Source: Parietichytrium sp. I65-24A (taxonomy: Eukaryota > Sar > Bigyra > Thraustochytrida > Thraustochytriidae). Taken from it: 64,000 nucleotides of DNA. Position 1 is the stretch's first letter. Each line of letters opens with the position of its first letter. A model generated the notes under the pieces. That model worked only from the letters and a program-made list of their open reading frames with translations. It did no database searches and was not told the DNA's origin. This document shows, piece by piece, positions 1-10,119 of this stretch. The stretch is from assembly GCA_012862575.1 (NCBI GenBank), contig BLSF01000023.1, forward strand, positions 186,001 through 250,000, in the 5' to 3' direction. The translations under genes and the position numbers were made by a program.

Positions 1-1597
1 CTTGAATGGCGTTGTACAACGCTGGATCAATCCGCGACTTTTGATGGCCCTTCCCGCCGAAATATGGTTTCATGTAATTGTTGTCAAACGAGCGCCAAAA
101 AGAGTGCACGCGTTTTCTGACAACCTGAAGCGTCGGAGCGTCCAATAACTCAGTATCAGCCTCTCCACCGGTATTCGGGGAGCGTGGTAACTCATGGTAG
201 GCTACAAAATCTTCTCTAAGTTGGTTTGAGCCTGCGCGCTGTTTGTCGTTCTTGAGATCCAGCCTTTCCAGAACATGCGAGGCTGTCCCTCCGAGGAAGA
301 AGGTGGTGAAAATTACAATGCCGAGGGTAGTGGTTTGAATGATCTCTATCCCATGTGCGTGACCCGTGTTGGCACCAAGCTGAGTGGAGAGGGCATAGCT
401 CACAGCTCCGCGTAGACCGCTAAAGAACATGAATTTTTGCATATTCGAGCTGATCTTTTCTGTGCGACAGAGGTTGGCCAGCCAGCTCATTGGGAAAATG
501 TTGCAAGCCCGGCCAAGCAAGCAGAATCCGGTACCCAGAATGATAAATATCGGGCTCCATGCTGAGCGAGAAGTGAATATAGACACGCCCATGTACGCAA
601 ACACGACGGTCTCCGATGTTTTGGCCATTCCTTCAAAAACGTATTTTGAGGAAATTTGAGTCTGCACCGACAGATTGTAATAATTGTAGTGCGCCAACGT
701 GAGAGCACAGAAGAATAGGGATGTTACGCCGGACATACTAACAAGCTCGGCAAGCGCAAAGCAACCGAAAGAGAACAAGAAAAGCAGCTGTATCTCGTAA
801 GCGTGATATTTGTGTATCCGCGAGGACTTGAAGACAAACGAGCAAACCAGTCCGAATACAACCCCAATCGCAACAGATGCCATGGTCATGAACAAGAACT
901 TGATAAACACCATCATAATGTCCGAGCCCTGAAAGGACTTGCTCTCTGAAGCGTACTCGTTCATGACGTGAAACAAGACGATAGCGACAGCGTCATTCAA
1001 GACACTTTCCCCGAAGACTAGACTGTAAAGCAAAGGTTCGCAGTTTGCCTCGGAGCTGCCAAGAATGGCCAGTGTGGCAACGGGGTCCACTGATGAGATG
1101 AGGGACCCAAACAAAAGCGACTGCAGGGGAGTGGAGGCATCAATCCCGATGATGCCAATCTTTGCGAAGCCGAACGTTAGGAACCCCACCACAAAGGTGG
1201 AGATGAAGGTGCCTACGACAGCGTAGAGCGAGATGGCCGTAATGTTGCTGAAGAACCTCTTCTTCTTCAGAGTGTACCCAGCCTCGAAGATGATCGGCGG
1301 AAGCAGCACGAAAAAGAAGATGAGCGAGTTGAACCGCAGGAAGTCCAGTTCCGCCTCACTGTTCACCGTCAATCTAATGAGGCCACCTGCCAGCGTCCCC
1401 AGCAGCATGGACGCCCCACTCTCTGGCAGATAGCTAACTTTGCGTTCCTGCAGCACATAGCCGAGAAGGATACAAATCAGGAGCAAGCCCACTAGGAGTA
1501 GCGTGTTCGCCGCCCCGAACTCGTGGTCGTTCGACGTGTCTTCTTCGGCGTCCCCCTCTGCGACATCTTCCAGTCCCCTGAACAACAACTCCGACAT
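1..1597 (-). CDS. Na+/H+ exchanger, NHE/SLC9 (CPA1) family, 3' end beyond window
   Basis: Membrane antiporter expected to exchange Na+ or K+ for protons; the NHE6/7/8-NHX5/6 type works in endosome/Golgi membranes. Seen: 532 codons open to the left edge. The start is the ATG at 1597-1595, the only one after an in-frame upstream stop. Hydrophobic helices run throughout. Family motifs are FFFVLLPPIIFEAGY (about residue 94), SSVDPVATLAILG (about 168), FGESVLNDAVAIVLF (about 195) with the Asn-Asp pair of electroneutral exchangers, and FFSGLRGAVSYAL near residue 380. The tail motif WRSFDNNYMKPYFGG is typical of the endosomal NHE6/NHX5-like branch. No intron is needed in the visible part. The C-terminal tail and stop lie outside the window. 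The next gene (4173) is divergent. Family call is firm; compartment is inferred from the branch-like motifs. Confidence 0.93.
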   Translation of the reverse strand, partial: MSELLFRGLEDVAEGDAEEDTSNDHEFGAANTLLLVGLLLICILLGYVLQERKVSYLPESGASMLLGTLAGGLIRLTVNSEAELDFLRFNSLIFFFVLLPPIIFEAGYTLKKKRFFSNITAISLYAVVGTFISTFVVGFLTFGFAKIGIIGIDASTPLQSLLFGSLISSVDPVATLAILGSSEANCEPLLYSLVFGESVLNDAVAIVLFHVMNEYASESKSFQGSDIMMVFIKFLFMTMASVAIGVVFGLVCSFVFKSSRIHKYHAYEIQLLFLFSFGCFALAELVSMSGVTSLFFCALTLAHYNYYNLSVQTQISSKYVFEGMAKTSETVVFAYMGVSIFTSRSAWSPIFIILGTGFCLLGRACNIFPMSWLANLCRTEKISSNMQKFMFFSGLRGAVSYALSTQLGANTGHAHGIEIIQTTTLGIVIFTTFFLGGTASHVLERLDLKNDKQRAGSNQLREDFVAYHELPRSPNTGGEADTELLDAPTLQVVRKRVHSFWRSFDNNYMKPYFGGKGHQKSRIDPALYNAIQ

Positions 1598-4172
1598 GCT
1601 TTCCCGCCACTCGCCTCCTCTCTCTTTATCTGTATCTGTATCTGTGCGTGTGTGTGTGTGTTGCTGATCTCGATCTTCCTCTTGCCTCCAGTTTCAGTTG
1701 TGTACTCGGCGCGTAGTCTGCGTGAGTACTCACCAAACACAGCCAGCGCTACAACCCTCTCCAACCTTGCCGCAGGTCCCGCAAGTCCCGCAGGTAGCAA
1801 ACTATTCTGTCTCTCACGTCACGTGCCCAGTGCGTGACGTGAAGAAATGCATGGAGAGTTGGATAGCAGCGCCGAAACGACGTGACAGAGGCGTGTACGT
1901 GACGAGAAACTGCCCTATCCTACCTGTTTCTGTTCAGCAATATTCAGAATTCAGCAGGTGAAGGAAGCAGGGCAAAGCATCTAGCAGGTCCATAGGTCCA
2001 TGATGCCATTGCCACATGGCATTTCAAAAGAAAAACGGATCCAAGAACGAGGAACGGAAAAGCAAGGCGCCCTTCACGCAGACGTGCTCCGGGAAATTGC
2101 TCCGGGATCCTCGGCAGGTTTGCAAACGCAGGCGAACGCAGTCACCGCCATTCTGCATCCTTCTGCACTGGGCTCGCGGCCATTTGGACATTTGGACATC
2201 TGGCCATTCCAATGAGGACCGTCTTCGCATTGGAGCGCCGCCGCTCGGAACCCCTCGCTGCTTTGTTGCCCGCGGCCAGAACTTGGAACCGATGGAATAC
2301 ACCGCCGCACTGTGACATCTCCTACCTCGTGGGAAGGGTCGGGTCGGGTCGTCTGCATCTTCTCGTTCACACCACAGCCAACAAACAATCATCTCGGGAT
2401 AACTTGGGTGTCGAGAGCGTGTCGAGGAGGACGTGGTCGATGAAAAGGATGATGGCACTCTGATGGCAGGGCGGAAAGAGCTTAATGGTCGTACAGCGAC
2501 TCTCCCGGCTGGACTCCATTGCCCCATTCGTCGCCATGAGCGCCCGTCTATCCACATTCTACTTGTGCATCGATTTGCATCGACCCATCCATCGCGCACA
2601 AGTGTGGCTACTCCTGATACTCACGCACGACAGTACTCGAGCAGCGCGGTGTGAATGACCATAACCCCGAAATGCAATGCAATGCTGCAATGCAATCAAA
2701 GGCTCAGCTGGACGCGGAGATGAAAATGAAAATGTAAATGAGCCTCTGAGATGTAAAAATGTAACGAATGTGAGTGAGTGGTTTGAGTGGTGTGAGTGAT
2801 GTGAGGCGCCGCAGCGAGCAATCAATGTGCTGGAATGTGAAGCGCCCGCCGCACATTTTGCACATTCCCAAGCGACGCGCACCCATCCGACCGCAGTGTG
2901 CTATTGACCACGGAACGACTCCCAATTCTCCAATCTCTCTCCTCCCTGTCCCTCCCATCATGACCATCCTCCCTTCGCGTACGGTACCAGTCGCACTGAC
3001 CCTGTCCCGCTCATATTATTCTGTTAGATAGTAACAGTTTTGAGATAACGCAATGGCGCGTGGTTTGCTTGATAACGGAATCGGTTTGAAATTAGACGCA
3101 AGAAGGATCCAGTGTCACTCCTACTGCCTCCTACTCTTACGAAAATTAGAGCCTCCCAGACACTACTCGCCACTATATAAAATGCTAGAAGAGGTGGTGG
3201 ACTGTGGGTAGGGTGGCTAGCAACGTGCGGGTATGTGAGAGTAGCCAGTCACAAGTGCCACGAGCCCTAGAATATATTAGAGAATATGTCAAGCGATGCT
3301 TATGGAGCTTAGGGGCGGATTTTGAGTCGCTCAGCGCTACTCAGTACAAGTATGCGTGCCAGTGAGGACTACTAGTCGTACTGGAAATGCAGCGTCAACA
3401 ACAAAGAAACACTCTTCGAAAACAAAGCATTTGGATTAATCATTTTGGTTGATTTGATTTGGATTTATTGTCCTTTCCGAGTTGGATGCGTTGCAAGTTG
3501 GGAACATTTGTGAACACTGTGGCACTGAGGCGCTGAGGCACTGGCAGTTGTCTGACCCCAGCTCTGCGCGAGAGATCGGAAGTGATTGTTACTCACAAAA
3601 AAACAGACAAAAGAAAGAGGAGCAAGCAGAGCAAGCAGAGCAAGCAGAGCAAGCAGAGCAAGCGACATCTTTGGTACTGACAGCGACTACAAATTAGTTC
3701 ACTTGTACTCAATAAATACACTTGTCCTTTTGTAACACTCGCAAGTCTTTCTTTGTCTTTGTCCCTTTGTCTCTTTTCGTCTTTGTTTGTTGAAAGCTTC
3801 TCATTCTCTTTTTTCCTTCCTACTCGAGTAGCAGACGAGAAACGCCGAGTTGTCGCCAATTGGCACAGGTGCTCTGTTCGCGCACACACTCAGAGTGCCA
3901 AGCGCAGCAAGCGCAGCAAGCTCGCGCGAGAGCAGGGCGCGTACTGGGAGCAATTACCCGTGAGAGCATAGCCGCTTGGAGTCGAGGACGCCAGCCGCAA
4001 GCCGCAAGCCGCAAGCAGGTCGAGGGTATTCGCGCAGCGGAGTGACAAGAGACGGACAGGGAAGAGGGCGTGAAGGAGAAAACGATCGGTTGTTGGTTGG
4101 AGGGAAGCAATCGGAGCTGCGAGCTCTGGAAGCGTCGGTGGTGAAACGGGCAATGAGATAGTTTGAAGCGCG
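1598..4172. other. Divergent intergenic region, no gene supported
   Basis: About 2.6 kb between the divergent exchanger and TIR-like genes. Short overlapping ORFs occur on both strands (up to 191 codons at 2024-2599 minus), but none has a recognisable domain. Contents include an ACAC/CAGATA tract just upstream of the exchanger start, small CAATG-type repeats near 2670-2695, a TATATAAAA box at 3174-3182 (nearly 1 kb before the next start, so its target is unclear), and short tandem repeats near 3620 and 3995. The 5' leaders of both flanking genes must lie here. Confidence 0.6.
3619..3664. repeat. 9-bp tandem repeat (AGCAAGCAG)n, about 5 units
   Basis: Five nearly perfect copies of a 9-bp unit follow an A/G-rich stretch. 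No coding role is supported. It lies about 510 bp upstream of the TIR-like gene. Confidence 0.85.
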
Positions 4173-5753
4173 ATGGTGAAACTATGGAGGACGCGGGCGA
4201 GGCCCCTGGTGTTCGAGCAGGCGGACAAGGGCGAGCTGGTGAACGGCCTGGCGCTGGAGATTGTGTTTCCGGGACACAAGGCCTGCACGGTGGAAGAGGA
4301 CGCGTCTGAAGGCGGCAAGGAAGTGGAGGTGGTGCGGTGGGACTCCGTGGGCAACATGAAGGTTGCCAAGAGAGGAGGCGAACTTCATACAGTCAAGTAT
4401 GCGCAGGGGGAGCTTACGTCGCAGGAAGCGATCGCGGTGGAGGGCGTCAGCTTGTACTTTCTTGAATGCGTGCTGCTCGATCCCAGGTTTGAGGAGGGAA
4501 TGACGACGAAAGAGGCGTACGAAAAGATCGTCATTCCCGACACGAACAAAGCTAAAGTGTCTTATGCTCGCTGGGTGGCAGCGAACGCAATCGTGCAGAG
4601 ATCCAAGACGAGAAGTGGGTTCTCGGTGACGAATTTGTTTGGCAAAGCAGACTACTACGTGAGTCACTCATGGGCTACCCCGTTTGCAGACCTTGTCGGT
4701 GCGCTACGAACCTTGGTCTCGCATCGCTCCGCGTACCACAGCAAGAAAGATTTACGCACTGGAGTCTTTTTTTGGCTCGATTTATTCGTAGTCTCTCAGC
4801 ATGAAAATAGTTACCTGCTAGTCCGCAACTCTGCGAAAGACCTGGAGGACGTCATGCGGCAAACGGGAAAAATCATTGGCGTTGTTGACACGTTCAGCTC
4901 TAGCGCCGGCTTCTTTTCCCGGACGTGGTGCTTGTACGAGATCTTTTCCTCCATCCAGTATGAGGTGGACATCTTCCTTCAATTCACCAAGAGTGGTGAG
5001 AAGGAAAGGAGCGCCTGTCCGCTCAGCGTAGATGTGTGGGACAACATCGACATTGTCGGCTCAGAGGCTTCGCGCTCCAAAGATAAGAAGGCGATTCTGT
5101 CCATTGTGTCGCAGACATGGGAGTTTCGCCAGGTAAACACCATAATAAAGCAATTTCTTCGCGGTTGGCAGGTTTCGACCGTGAGAAACCCGCTAAAGGT
5201 GCACGAAGAAGTTATCGCCCTTCTTGACAAGGGTGTTCAGCCAAACCTCTTCTCTGAAGTCGCTGAAGGCTTTACGGCGTTGCATCGAACCTGCCTGTCC
5301 AAGGCAAAGGGCGAGGCCAAGCAAGAGCTCATTGGCGCGTTGCTCCGCTCTGGTTTCGACCCATTTCTCCACACAGTGCCCAGACCGGGGGCGCAAGGCA
5401 AGACATCGGTTCAGCTTGCGCAAGGCTCCAAGGACCCAGAGGCCCTCCAGGTCCTGAAGGACTATCTCCCAGATATCGAGGTTGCAGAAGATGACGGCGA
5501 TGAGCCAGAACCGGACGGAGAGGTGTCGCCTCGAACCGAGCAAAGTGCATCGGTCGGTTCTCAGGACGCCGAGTCACCCTCGGCAGAGAATAGCCGCGAT
5601 GATCCTGCTCAGGAGACATCCTCTACGGCAGGGACCTTGAACACGTTTGGCGAACCGACACTTGCATTATTAGACTCTGAAGATCGGCCTCTGGAAGGCA
5701 AGCGAAAACGCCTCGCGTTCAAGCGGCCAACAAAGATGTGCTCGATTCAGTAG
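4173..5753 (+). CDS. TIR-like (SHSW-type) domain protein with C-terminal ankyrin-like repeats
   Basis: 526-residue single-exon protein starting at an ATG. The N-terminal 150 residues are not recognised. A central domain (about 160-275) has YYVSHSW (161-167), WLDLFVVSQHE (201-211) and SRTWCLYEIF (249-258). These resemble TIR boxes: the SHS strand, the D-containing loop, and the WCLxEL helix carrying the catalytic glutamate of NAD-cleaving TIRs; here Glu256 is in that place. Residues about 340-435 contain two ankyrin-like units (ALLDKGVQPN, FTALHRT, ALLRSGFDPF). The acidic Ser/Pro-rich tail ends in basic KRKRLAFKR. There is no signal peptide or membrane segment, so it is probably cytosolic. Function is inferred: a sensor or effector that may hydrolyse NAD or act as a scaffold. 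The TIR relationship is by motif only. Confidence 0.7.
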   Translation: MVKLWRTRARPLVFEQADKGELVNGLALEIVFPGHKACTVEEDASEGGKEVEVVRWDSVGNMKVAKRGGELHTVKYAQGELTSQEAIAVEGVSLYFLECVLLDPRFEEGMTTKEAYEKIVIPDTNKAKVSYARWVAANAIVQRSKTRSGFSVTNLFGKADYYVSHSWATPFADLVGALRTLVSHRSAYHSKKDLRTGVFFWLDLFVVSQHENSYLLVRNSAKDLEDVMRQTGKIIGVVDTFSSSAGFFSRTWCLYEIFSSIQYEVDIFLQFTKSGEKERSACPLSVDVWDNIDIVGSEASRSKDKKAILSIVSQTWEFRQVNTIIKQFLRGWQVSTVRNPLKVHEEVIALLDKGVQPNLFSEVAEGFTALHRTCLSKAKGEAKQELIGALLRSGFDPFLHTVPRPGAQGKTSVQLAQGSKDPEALQVLKDYLPDIEVAEDDGDEPEPDGEVSPRTEQSASVGSQDAESPSAENSRDDPAQETSSTAGTLNTFGEPTLALLDSEDRPLEGKRKRLAFKRPTKMCSIQ

Positions 5754-6615
5754 CTCACGGGGATCAATACTGACAAACTAAATGTACTCTATATAAAGTT
5801 CGAACAAGTAACTCTCTTTTCTCCCACCCGCATCATCATCATCATCTTCTTCTTCATCAGCACCGGCATGCTAGCACAAACTCTTCTTCAGCCGCCATGA
5901 CCCAAAGAGCGGTGGCGCGCTCGCAAGTCATAGCGAACACCATTAGGAAGGAGCTACTTCCTCTTGTGTGTTGCCTTGGACATTCTTCTCAACACTCTCC
6001 CCGGCGCCGACCGCTGCATTGCGAGATAACCTTCTGTTCGTCGCATCGCAGTGAAAAGAAGCAAAGAAAAAGTCACTCCCCCACTGACCTTTTTTTCATC
6101 GAGATCGAGATGTGTACACGTTCCTCCAACATCGACCGTGACTTGGATGAACTCATGTTCACGGAACGATCTCTCTTCTCGTCATTCACTTAATATCTAC
6201 TATACCCCTTCCCATGCTCCCTTCTACCTGCAAGCATAAGAGTCGCCTCACCTCATCCACTCCGTCGCACTTCTGCACTGCTACTGTTTACGCTGGCAGA
6301 TGTTAACCCTCCGACCAGCCACACAACAACAAGAGGAAAAGGACGGCAATCCCACCGCAAGCACCAAGTGTACGCGCGCACCCCGTCCCCGCCGATCTTA
6401 TTAGCGTCTAAACTAGGAGTATATATAAGTACTAAACAACGGCCCCCGCAGCACTTTCGCGGCCGCGTACGCGATCTGCGTTGATAGCGCCACTACCTAG
6501 CCAAGACTAATCCGCCTTCCCTCTCCCGGTCTCCCGGCGCGGACCCCCCCCGTCCCCGTCCCCACACGTAGACACGTAGACACGTAGACACAGAGAGTCC
6601 TCGCAGGAAGCAAGT
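5754..6615. other. Intergenic region between two co-directional genes
   Basis: 862 bp. It contains TATATAAAG at 5790-5798 just after the TIR-like stop, CATCAT/CTTCTT pyrimidine-rich sequence near 5830, a TATA-like element at 6420, and a C-rich leader with ACACGTAG repeats (6560-6595) immediately before the next start. No convincing ORF. Confidence 0.6.
6420..6429 (+). promoter_or_regulatory. TATA-like element
   Basis: TATATATAAG lies 187 bp upstream of the ATG of the tandem YbaK-domain gene, in a GC-rich setting where it stands out. This is a plausible core promoter, by position and sequence only. Confidence 0.4.
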
Positions 6616-8400
6616 ATGGCGACGGCAGGGCGCACGACGGTGGACCTCGCAGCCGTGCGGCGCGAGCTGAGCGTGGCGGACGGAGCTGGCGTGGCCTCAG
6701 AGGTGATCTCGGTGGCCGAGTCTCTGCGCGGTCTTTTGAGCTTGGGCGACGCGTCCATGCTGATGCTGTGCGCGAGACTGGGCGCGCAGGACACGGAGAA
6801 CCAGGTGGCGCTGCGCGACAAGGTGCGCGACGACGCCGAGCGCGGACTGGCCGCTGCCGAGGAACTGGTGCGGTCGCGCGGCAAAGATGGCTTCCTGAGC
6901 GGCGGCGCAGAGCCCGGCGCGGATGATGCGGAGCTTTGCGCGGCGATGTACGCGCTGTTCGCGCTGCTGCTCAAGCCGGCGGACCGCCAGCGGTTCCCTG
7001 CGCTGGAGGCGTGGTTCGCCAAGTGCGCATCCAGGCTCGCCGGGGTCCTTGGCGGGGACCACATGCTGGGACAGCAGAGGGCCGGCGGGCAGATTGACTG
7101 CTTCGCGGACTCTGCGTACGTGCGCGCGAACGCGGACGCGGCGAACGATTTGAACGCGAATGTGAAGAAGAAGAAGACGCAGCGCCAGCTGGAGAAGGAG
7201 GCCAAGGCTGGCGGCGCTCCGGCCAAGCCTGCAATGAAGGTGCCAGAGGCCGCGAAGGAGTTTGCGTTTGGGGAAGCAGCTCCCGCAGACGGTTCCCTGG
7301 AGGATAACTTGGCGCACGTGCGCAAGGCGCTGGAGAAGGCCGGCGCGAACGCGGAGTTTGAAGTGGTAAGACACGCCCCGGCAAAGACCATGGCCGACAT
7401 GCCTGCCGAGCTGCGCGAGAAGGGCGGATTCGTGTGCAAGAACTTGTTCCTCAAGGCTAAGAAACCCCGCAAGGGAGTGCAGGACGACTCTTGCATCTGG
7501 CTCATCTCCGTCCCGGAGGAGCGGGAGGTCAACCTCAAGGAGCTGTCCAAGACGCTGGGCTACAAGGACGAACTCCGCCAAACAAAGCCTGAGCTTCTGC
7601 TCGAGACTCTGGGCCTCAAGCCCGGATGCGTAACCCCGCTCGCCCTCGTGAACGACGCTGCGCTCAAGGTGAACGTAATCCTGGACGAGGACATGATGGC
7701 GGACGCAGAGAACAAGCTCTGGTTCCATCCTCTCAGCAACGATGCCACGATTGCAGTCACTGCCGAGGATCTATTCAAGCTTATCAGCGCCAGTGCCAGA
7801 AAACCTATGCTTGTCAGCTTTGGCAACCCTGAAGCGGCCAAGGCCGAGGAAGCTGCGGCTTCCTCTGGCACGCCTTCCACCCCTGCAGCTGTGGAGCCTC
7901 TTGGACTCTCCCATGACGAAGCTCGCGAGAGGATGTGGAACCGCCTGTCCCAGGCAGGAGTCACTCCAAGGAAGGAGGAGAATCCGGATCTCACTGCCAA
8001 GCGTCCAGTGGGCCACTCCACTCACAATCTCTTCGTCAAGGATAAGAAGACCAAGAAGCTTTTTATGGTGTCTGTGAGACAAGACAAGGAGGTGGACCTC
8101 AAAGCAGTCGCAAAGAAGGTTGGTGCCAAGGAGCTCCGTATGTCCAGCGAAGCAAAGGACTGCTTTTGCCACGAGAAGGGCTGCATGACCCTGCTTGCGC
8201 TTTACAACAACGTTCAAGGTACTGTCACTCCGGTCATTGATTCCGGCCTCTTGAAGCTTCCAACCATTCGCGTGTGCGCCGGCTGCGAAGATCCTCTCGA
8301 TCACTCGCAACATAACATTGTGGACGTGCCACCAAGCTTAATTAAGGAGATGTTGGCGGAGAGCAACACCCCATCAATCGTCGAGATCGACGTTGAATAG
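6616..8400 (+). CDS. Tandem YbaK/prolyl-tRNA deacylase-like protein with helical N-terminal domain
   Basis: 594 residues, single exon, ATG start. YbaK/ProX-type domains hydrolyse mischarged aminoacyl-tRNA (Ala-, Cys- or Pro-tRNA). Residues 1-180 are helical; about 105-150 (LFALLLKPADRQRFPALEAW) resembles the GST-C-like docking segment of eukaryotic aminoacyl-tRNA synthetase complexes (inference). A Lys-rich linker (183-205) follows. Domain 1 (about 228-400) keeps the lysine motif as CKNLFLK (Lys275) and PGCVTPLALVND. Domain 2 (about 433-590) has the same order (HNLFVKDKK, KGCMTLLALYNN), but the lysine is replaced by His470, so it may be inactive or regulatory. There is no synthetase catalytic core, so this would act as a trans-editing factor in the cytosol. 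The long ORF on the opposite strand is a shadow of the GC-rich codon use. Confidence 0.85.
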   Translation: MATAGRTTVDLAAVRRELSVADGAGVASEVISVAESLRGLLSLGDASMLMLCARLGAQDTENQVALRDKVRDDAERGLAAAEELVRSRGKDGFLSGGAEPGADDAELCAAMYALFALLLKPADRQRFPALEAWFAKCASRLAGVLGGDHMLGQQRAGGQIDCFADSAYVRANADAANDLNANVKKKKTQRQLEKEAKAGGAPAKPAMKVPEAAKEFAFGEAAPADGSLEDNLAHVRKALEKAGANAEFEVVRHAPAKTMADMPAELREKGGFVCKNLFLKAKKPRKGVQDDSCIWLISVPEEREVNLKELSKTLGYKDELRQTKPELLLETLGLKPGCVTPLALVNDAALKVNVILDEDMMADAENKLWFHPLSNDATIAVTAEDLFKLISASARKPMLVSFGNPEAAKAEEAAASSGTPSTPAAVEPLGLSHDEARERMWNRLSQAGVTPRKEENPDLTAKRPVGHSTHNLFVKDKKTKKLFMVSVRQDKEVDLKAVAKKVGAKELRMSSEAKDCFCHEKGCMTLLALYNNVQGTVTPVIDSGLLKLPTIRVCAGCEDPLDHSQHNIVDVPPSLIKEMLAESNTPSIVEIDVE

Positions 8401-8555
8401 AACAAAAAATAAGAAAAAGAAAAGAGAAACTGTTTTCATTATACTTTCTCATTGAACAACAAGCTCAAGCAGGAAAAAAAAAGAAAAAAAAAAAAGAAGA
8501 GTCTTACACTCTGTTGCGATGGATTGCGCGAGCTGAGTGAGGAGGAGCAAACTGT

Positions 8556-10119
8556 TCAGACTCTCAGGTCTCAAGGTCATTTGGAGAGAAGAATGAAAAG
8601 GAAGGAAGAAGAAAAAAAAATAAAAGACGAAAACCAGAAAGAGCAAAGAGCGTGGTAAACAAGTGCACAAATATTTTTGTTCGTTCAAGTCAGGATAAAT
8701 TGTGTGTTGAAGTAGTCTAAAACGTTGTTTGACACAGTACGCGTTAGTCGTTGCCGTTGCAATTTTCATGGTGAATAGGTGCGCAAGCGGGAACTTACCT
8801 TCGATCATTGGGTTGAAACCACTTCTAGTACGTGTGTAAGCATGGTCACTGTACTCCTCCAAAAATTCACGAGACCGCACACAGCGAGCGTCCCGCCCAA
8901 AGACCTCTTGATATGCAGCACCGAGAGCATTAAAATCGGTCTGGAAAAAGATGTCAGCCGTCCCGCGCTCGGGTGATAAATAGCTAGTATGGTCCACTGT
9001 CTGGCCCTTGCTATTCTTGCTGGCTACCAGTGGCGCATTTCTGCATCCGTAGAGAGAACCTGGCTCGTCACGCCTCGTCCAACGAGCGTAAAAGGGCACT
9101 TCTGGCGCAGGCAGGGCGTCAAAGTCGGCCGCAATGAGCTTGTGGTTGGGGACCTTACGTTTGAGAGTGTTTAGAAATTTGACCAGGCCGCTCGGCACAA
9201 AGACGCGGTCGTAGCCATCGCGACTTTGTTCGAGAAATCCACGCGAGTCTGTGAGGCTGGCCCTGGCCCACGCCTGGAGCCGTTCACCTAAGGACTTGGC
9301 CGGCTCTGAAGATTCCGCGTCTGGTGCTGCCAAAGTGTTCTCCTGCTCAAAGTCCCTTAGGAAAAGCTCTGCTGCTCTTTTCGCGATTGGGTCCGTCAGC
9401 GGAAAGTGCTCCTCTCTTGTGATGCCTTCGGGGCTCTCCAGAACCTCGGTTTGGAGCCACTTGCCTGCATCCTCAGGCCGATAGACCCACCACTTTTCCC
9501 CTTGCGGCACAGCGTCTCGCGGCCTGAGCAGTTTGTCATGCGGCAGGTTGTCAAAAACCTCCAGGGCCACCACGAAGCAGGGGTCCTCCCTCGTCTCCCC
9601 AGCCCATTCGCAAAAGTCTTCGTTCACGACATTGACCCTCGTGCCATGCACCCCAGTCCGTTGCCTTTGGCGCTCTGCCATTTCAGCGCTGATTTCCACC
9701 AGCGTGTACTCCATGTCCGCGTACATCGACGGCGCCACCTCCCTCACGTACTCCAGCACGTGATGGGCGTTCGTTCCGTTGCCGCCACCAACCTCCACCA
9801 CCCGCAACCGCTGTTGTTTCCCCCCGCTACTAGCTCCCTGCATTCGCCCCTGGTCCTGCTTTTGCTTCTGCTCCACTATGTACCTGCCCAGCGCTCGCGA
9901 GTACCACGGCCTGAACAGCTCCACCGGCGTCAGAAACGCCTCTGCTCTCGCCGAGTACAGCTTCGTCAGCTGCGAGACATACGCGCCTTTGCCTGCCAGC
10001 TCCCGGAAGCGCAGTGGCGCAGGCGGCGAGTACACGCAGTCCTGTACGCTAAAGTACCCACGGCCTTGCGCGTACAGCGACCGTTTGATCCAGTCGCGCA
10101 CCAGTTCGCCCTTGCCCAT
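8556..10119 (-). CDS. NDUFAF7/MidA-like SAM methyltransferase (DUF185)
   Basis: Family role: methylates the NDUFS2 subunit arginine during mitochondrial complex I assembly. Start is the ATG at 10119-10117 (MGKGELVRDW). The frame stays open further upstream but is low-complexity there. Seen: GYFSVQDCVYSP, LTPVELFRPWYSRAL, SAM motif I VEVGGGNGTNA (about 108-118), YTLVEISAEM, and VALEVFDNLPHD, all in family order. Exon 1 runs 10119-8799 and ends ...NPMIEG-type at a strong donor GTAAGT (8798-8793). Reading through gives a poly-Phe tail from a T-rich tract, so an intron is likely. The first AG after that tract (8570) gives a four-residue last exon and TGA at 8558-8556. A second acceptor (exon from 8532) gives a slightly longer end and TAA. 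No clear mitochondrial presequence is visible. Product call is strong; the exact C-terminus is uncertain. Confidence 0.85.

Noticed and set aside
2024-2599. 191-codon minus-strand ORF
   Set aside because: Four overlapping ORFs on both strands share the region, composition is Ser/Arg-rich, and nothing is recognisable.
6507-7728. Long minus-strand ORFs (343-347 codons) opposite the YbaK-domain gene
   Set aside because: Ala/Ser/Arg- or Leu/Arg-rich text without domains; shadows of GC-biased codons in the real plus-strand gene.
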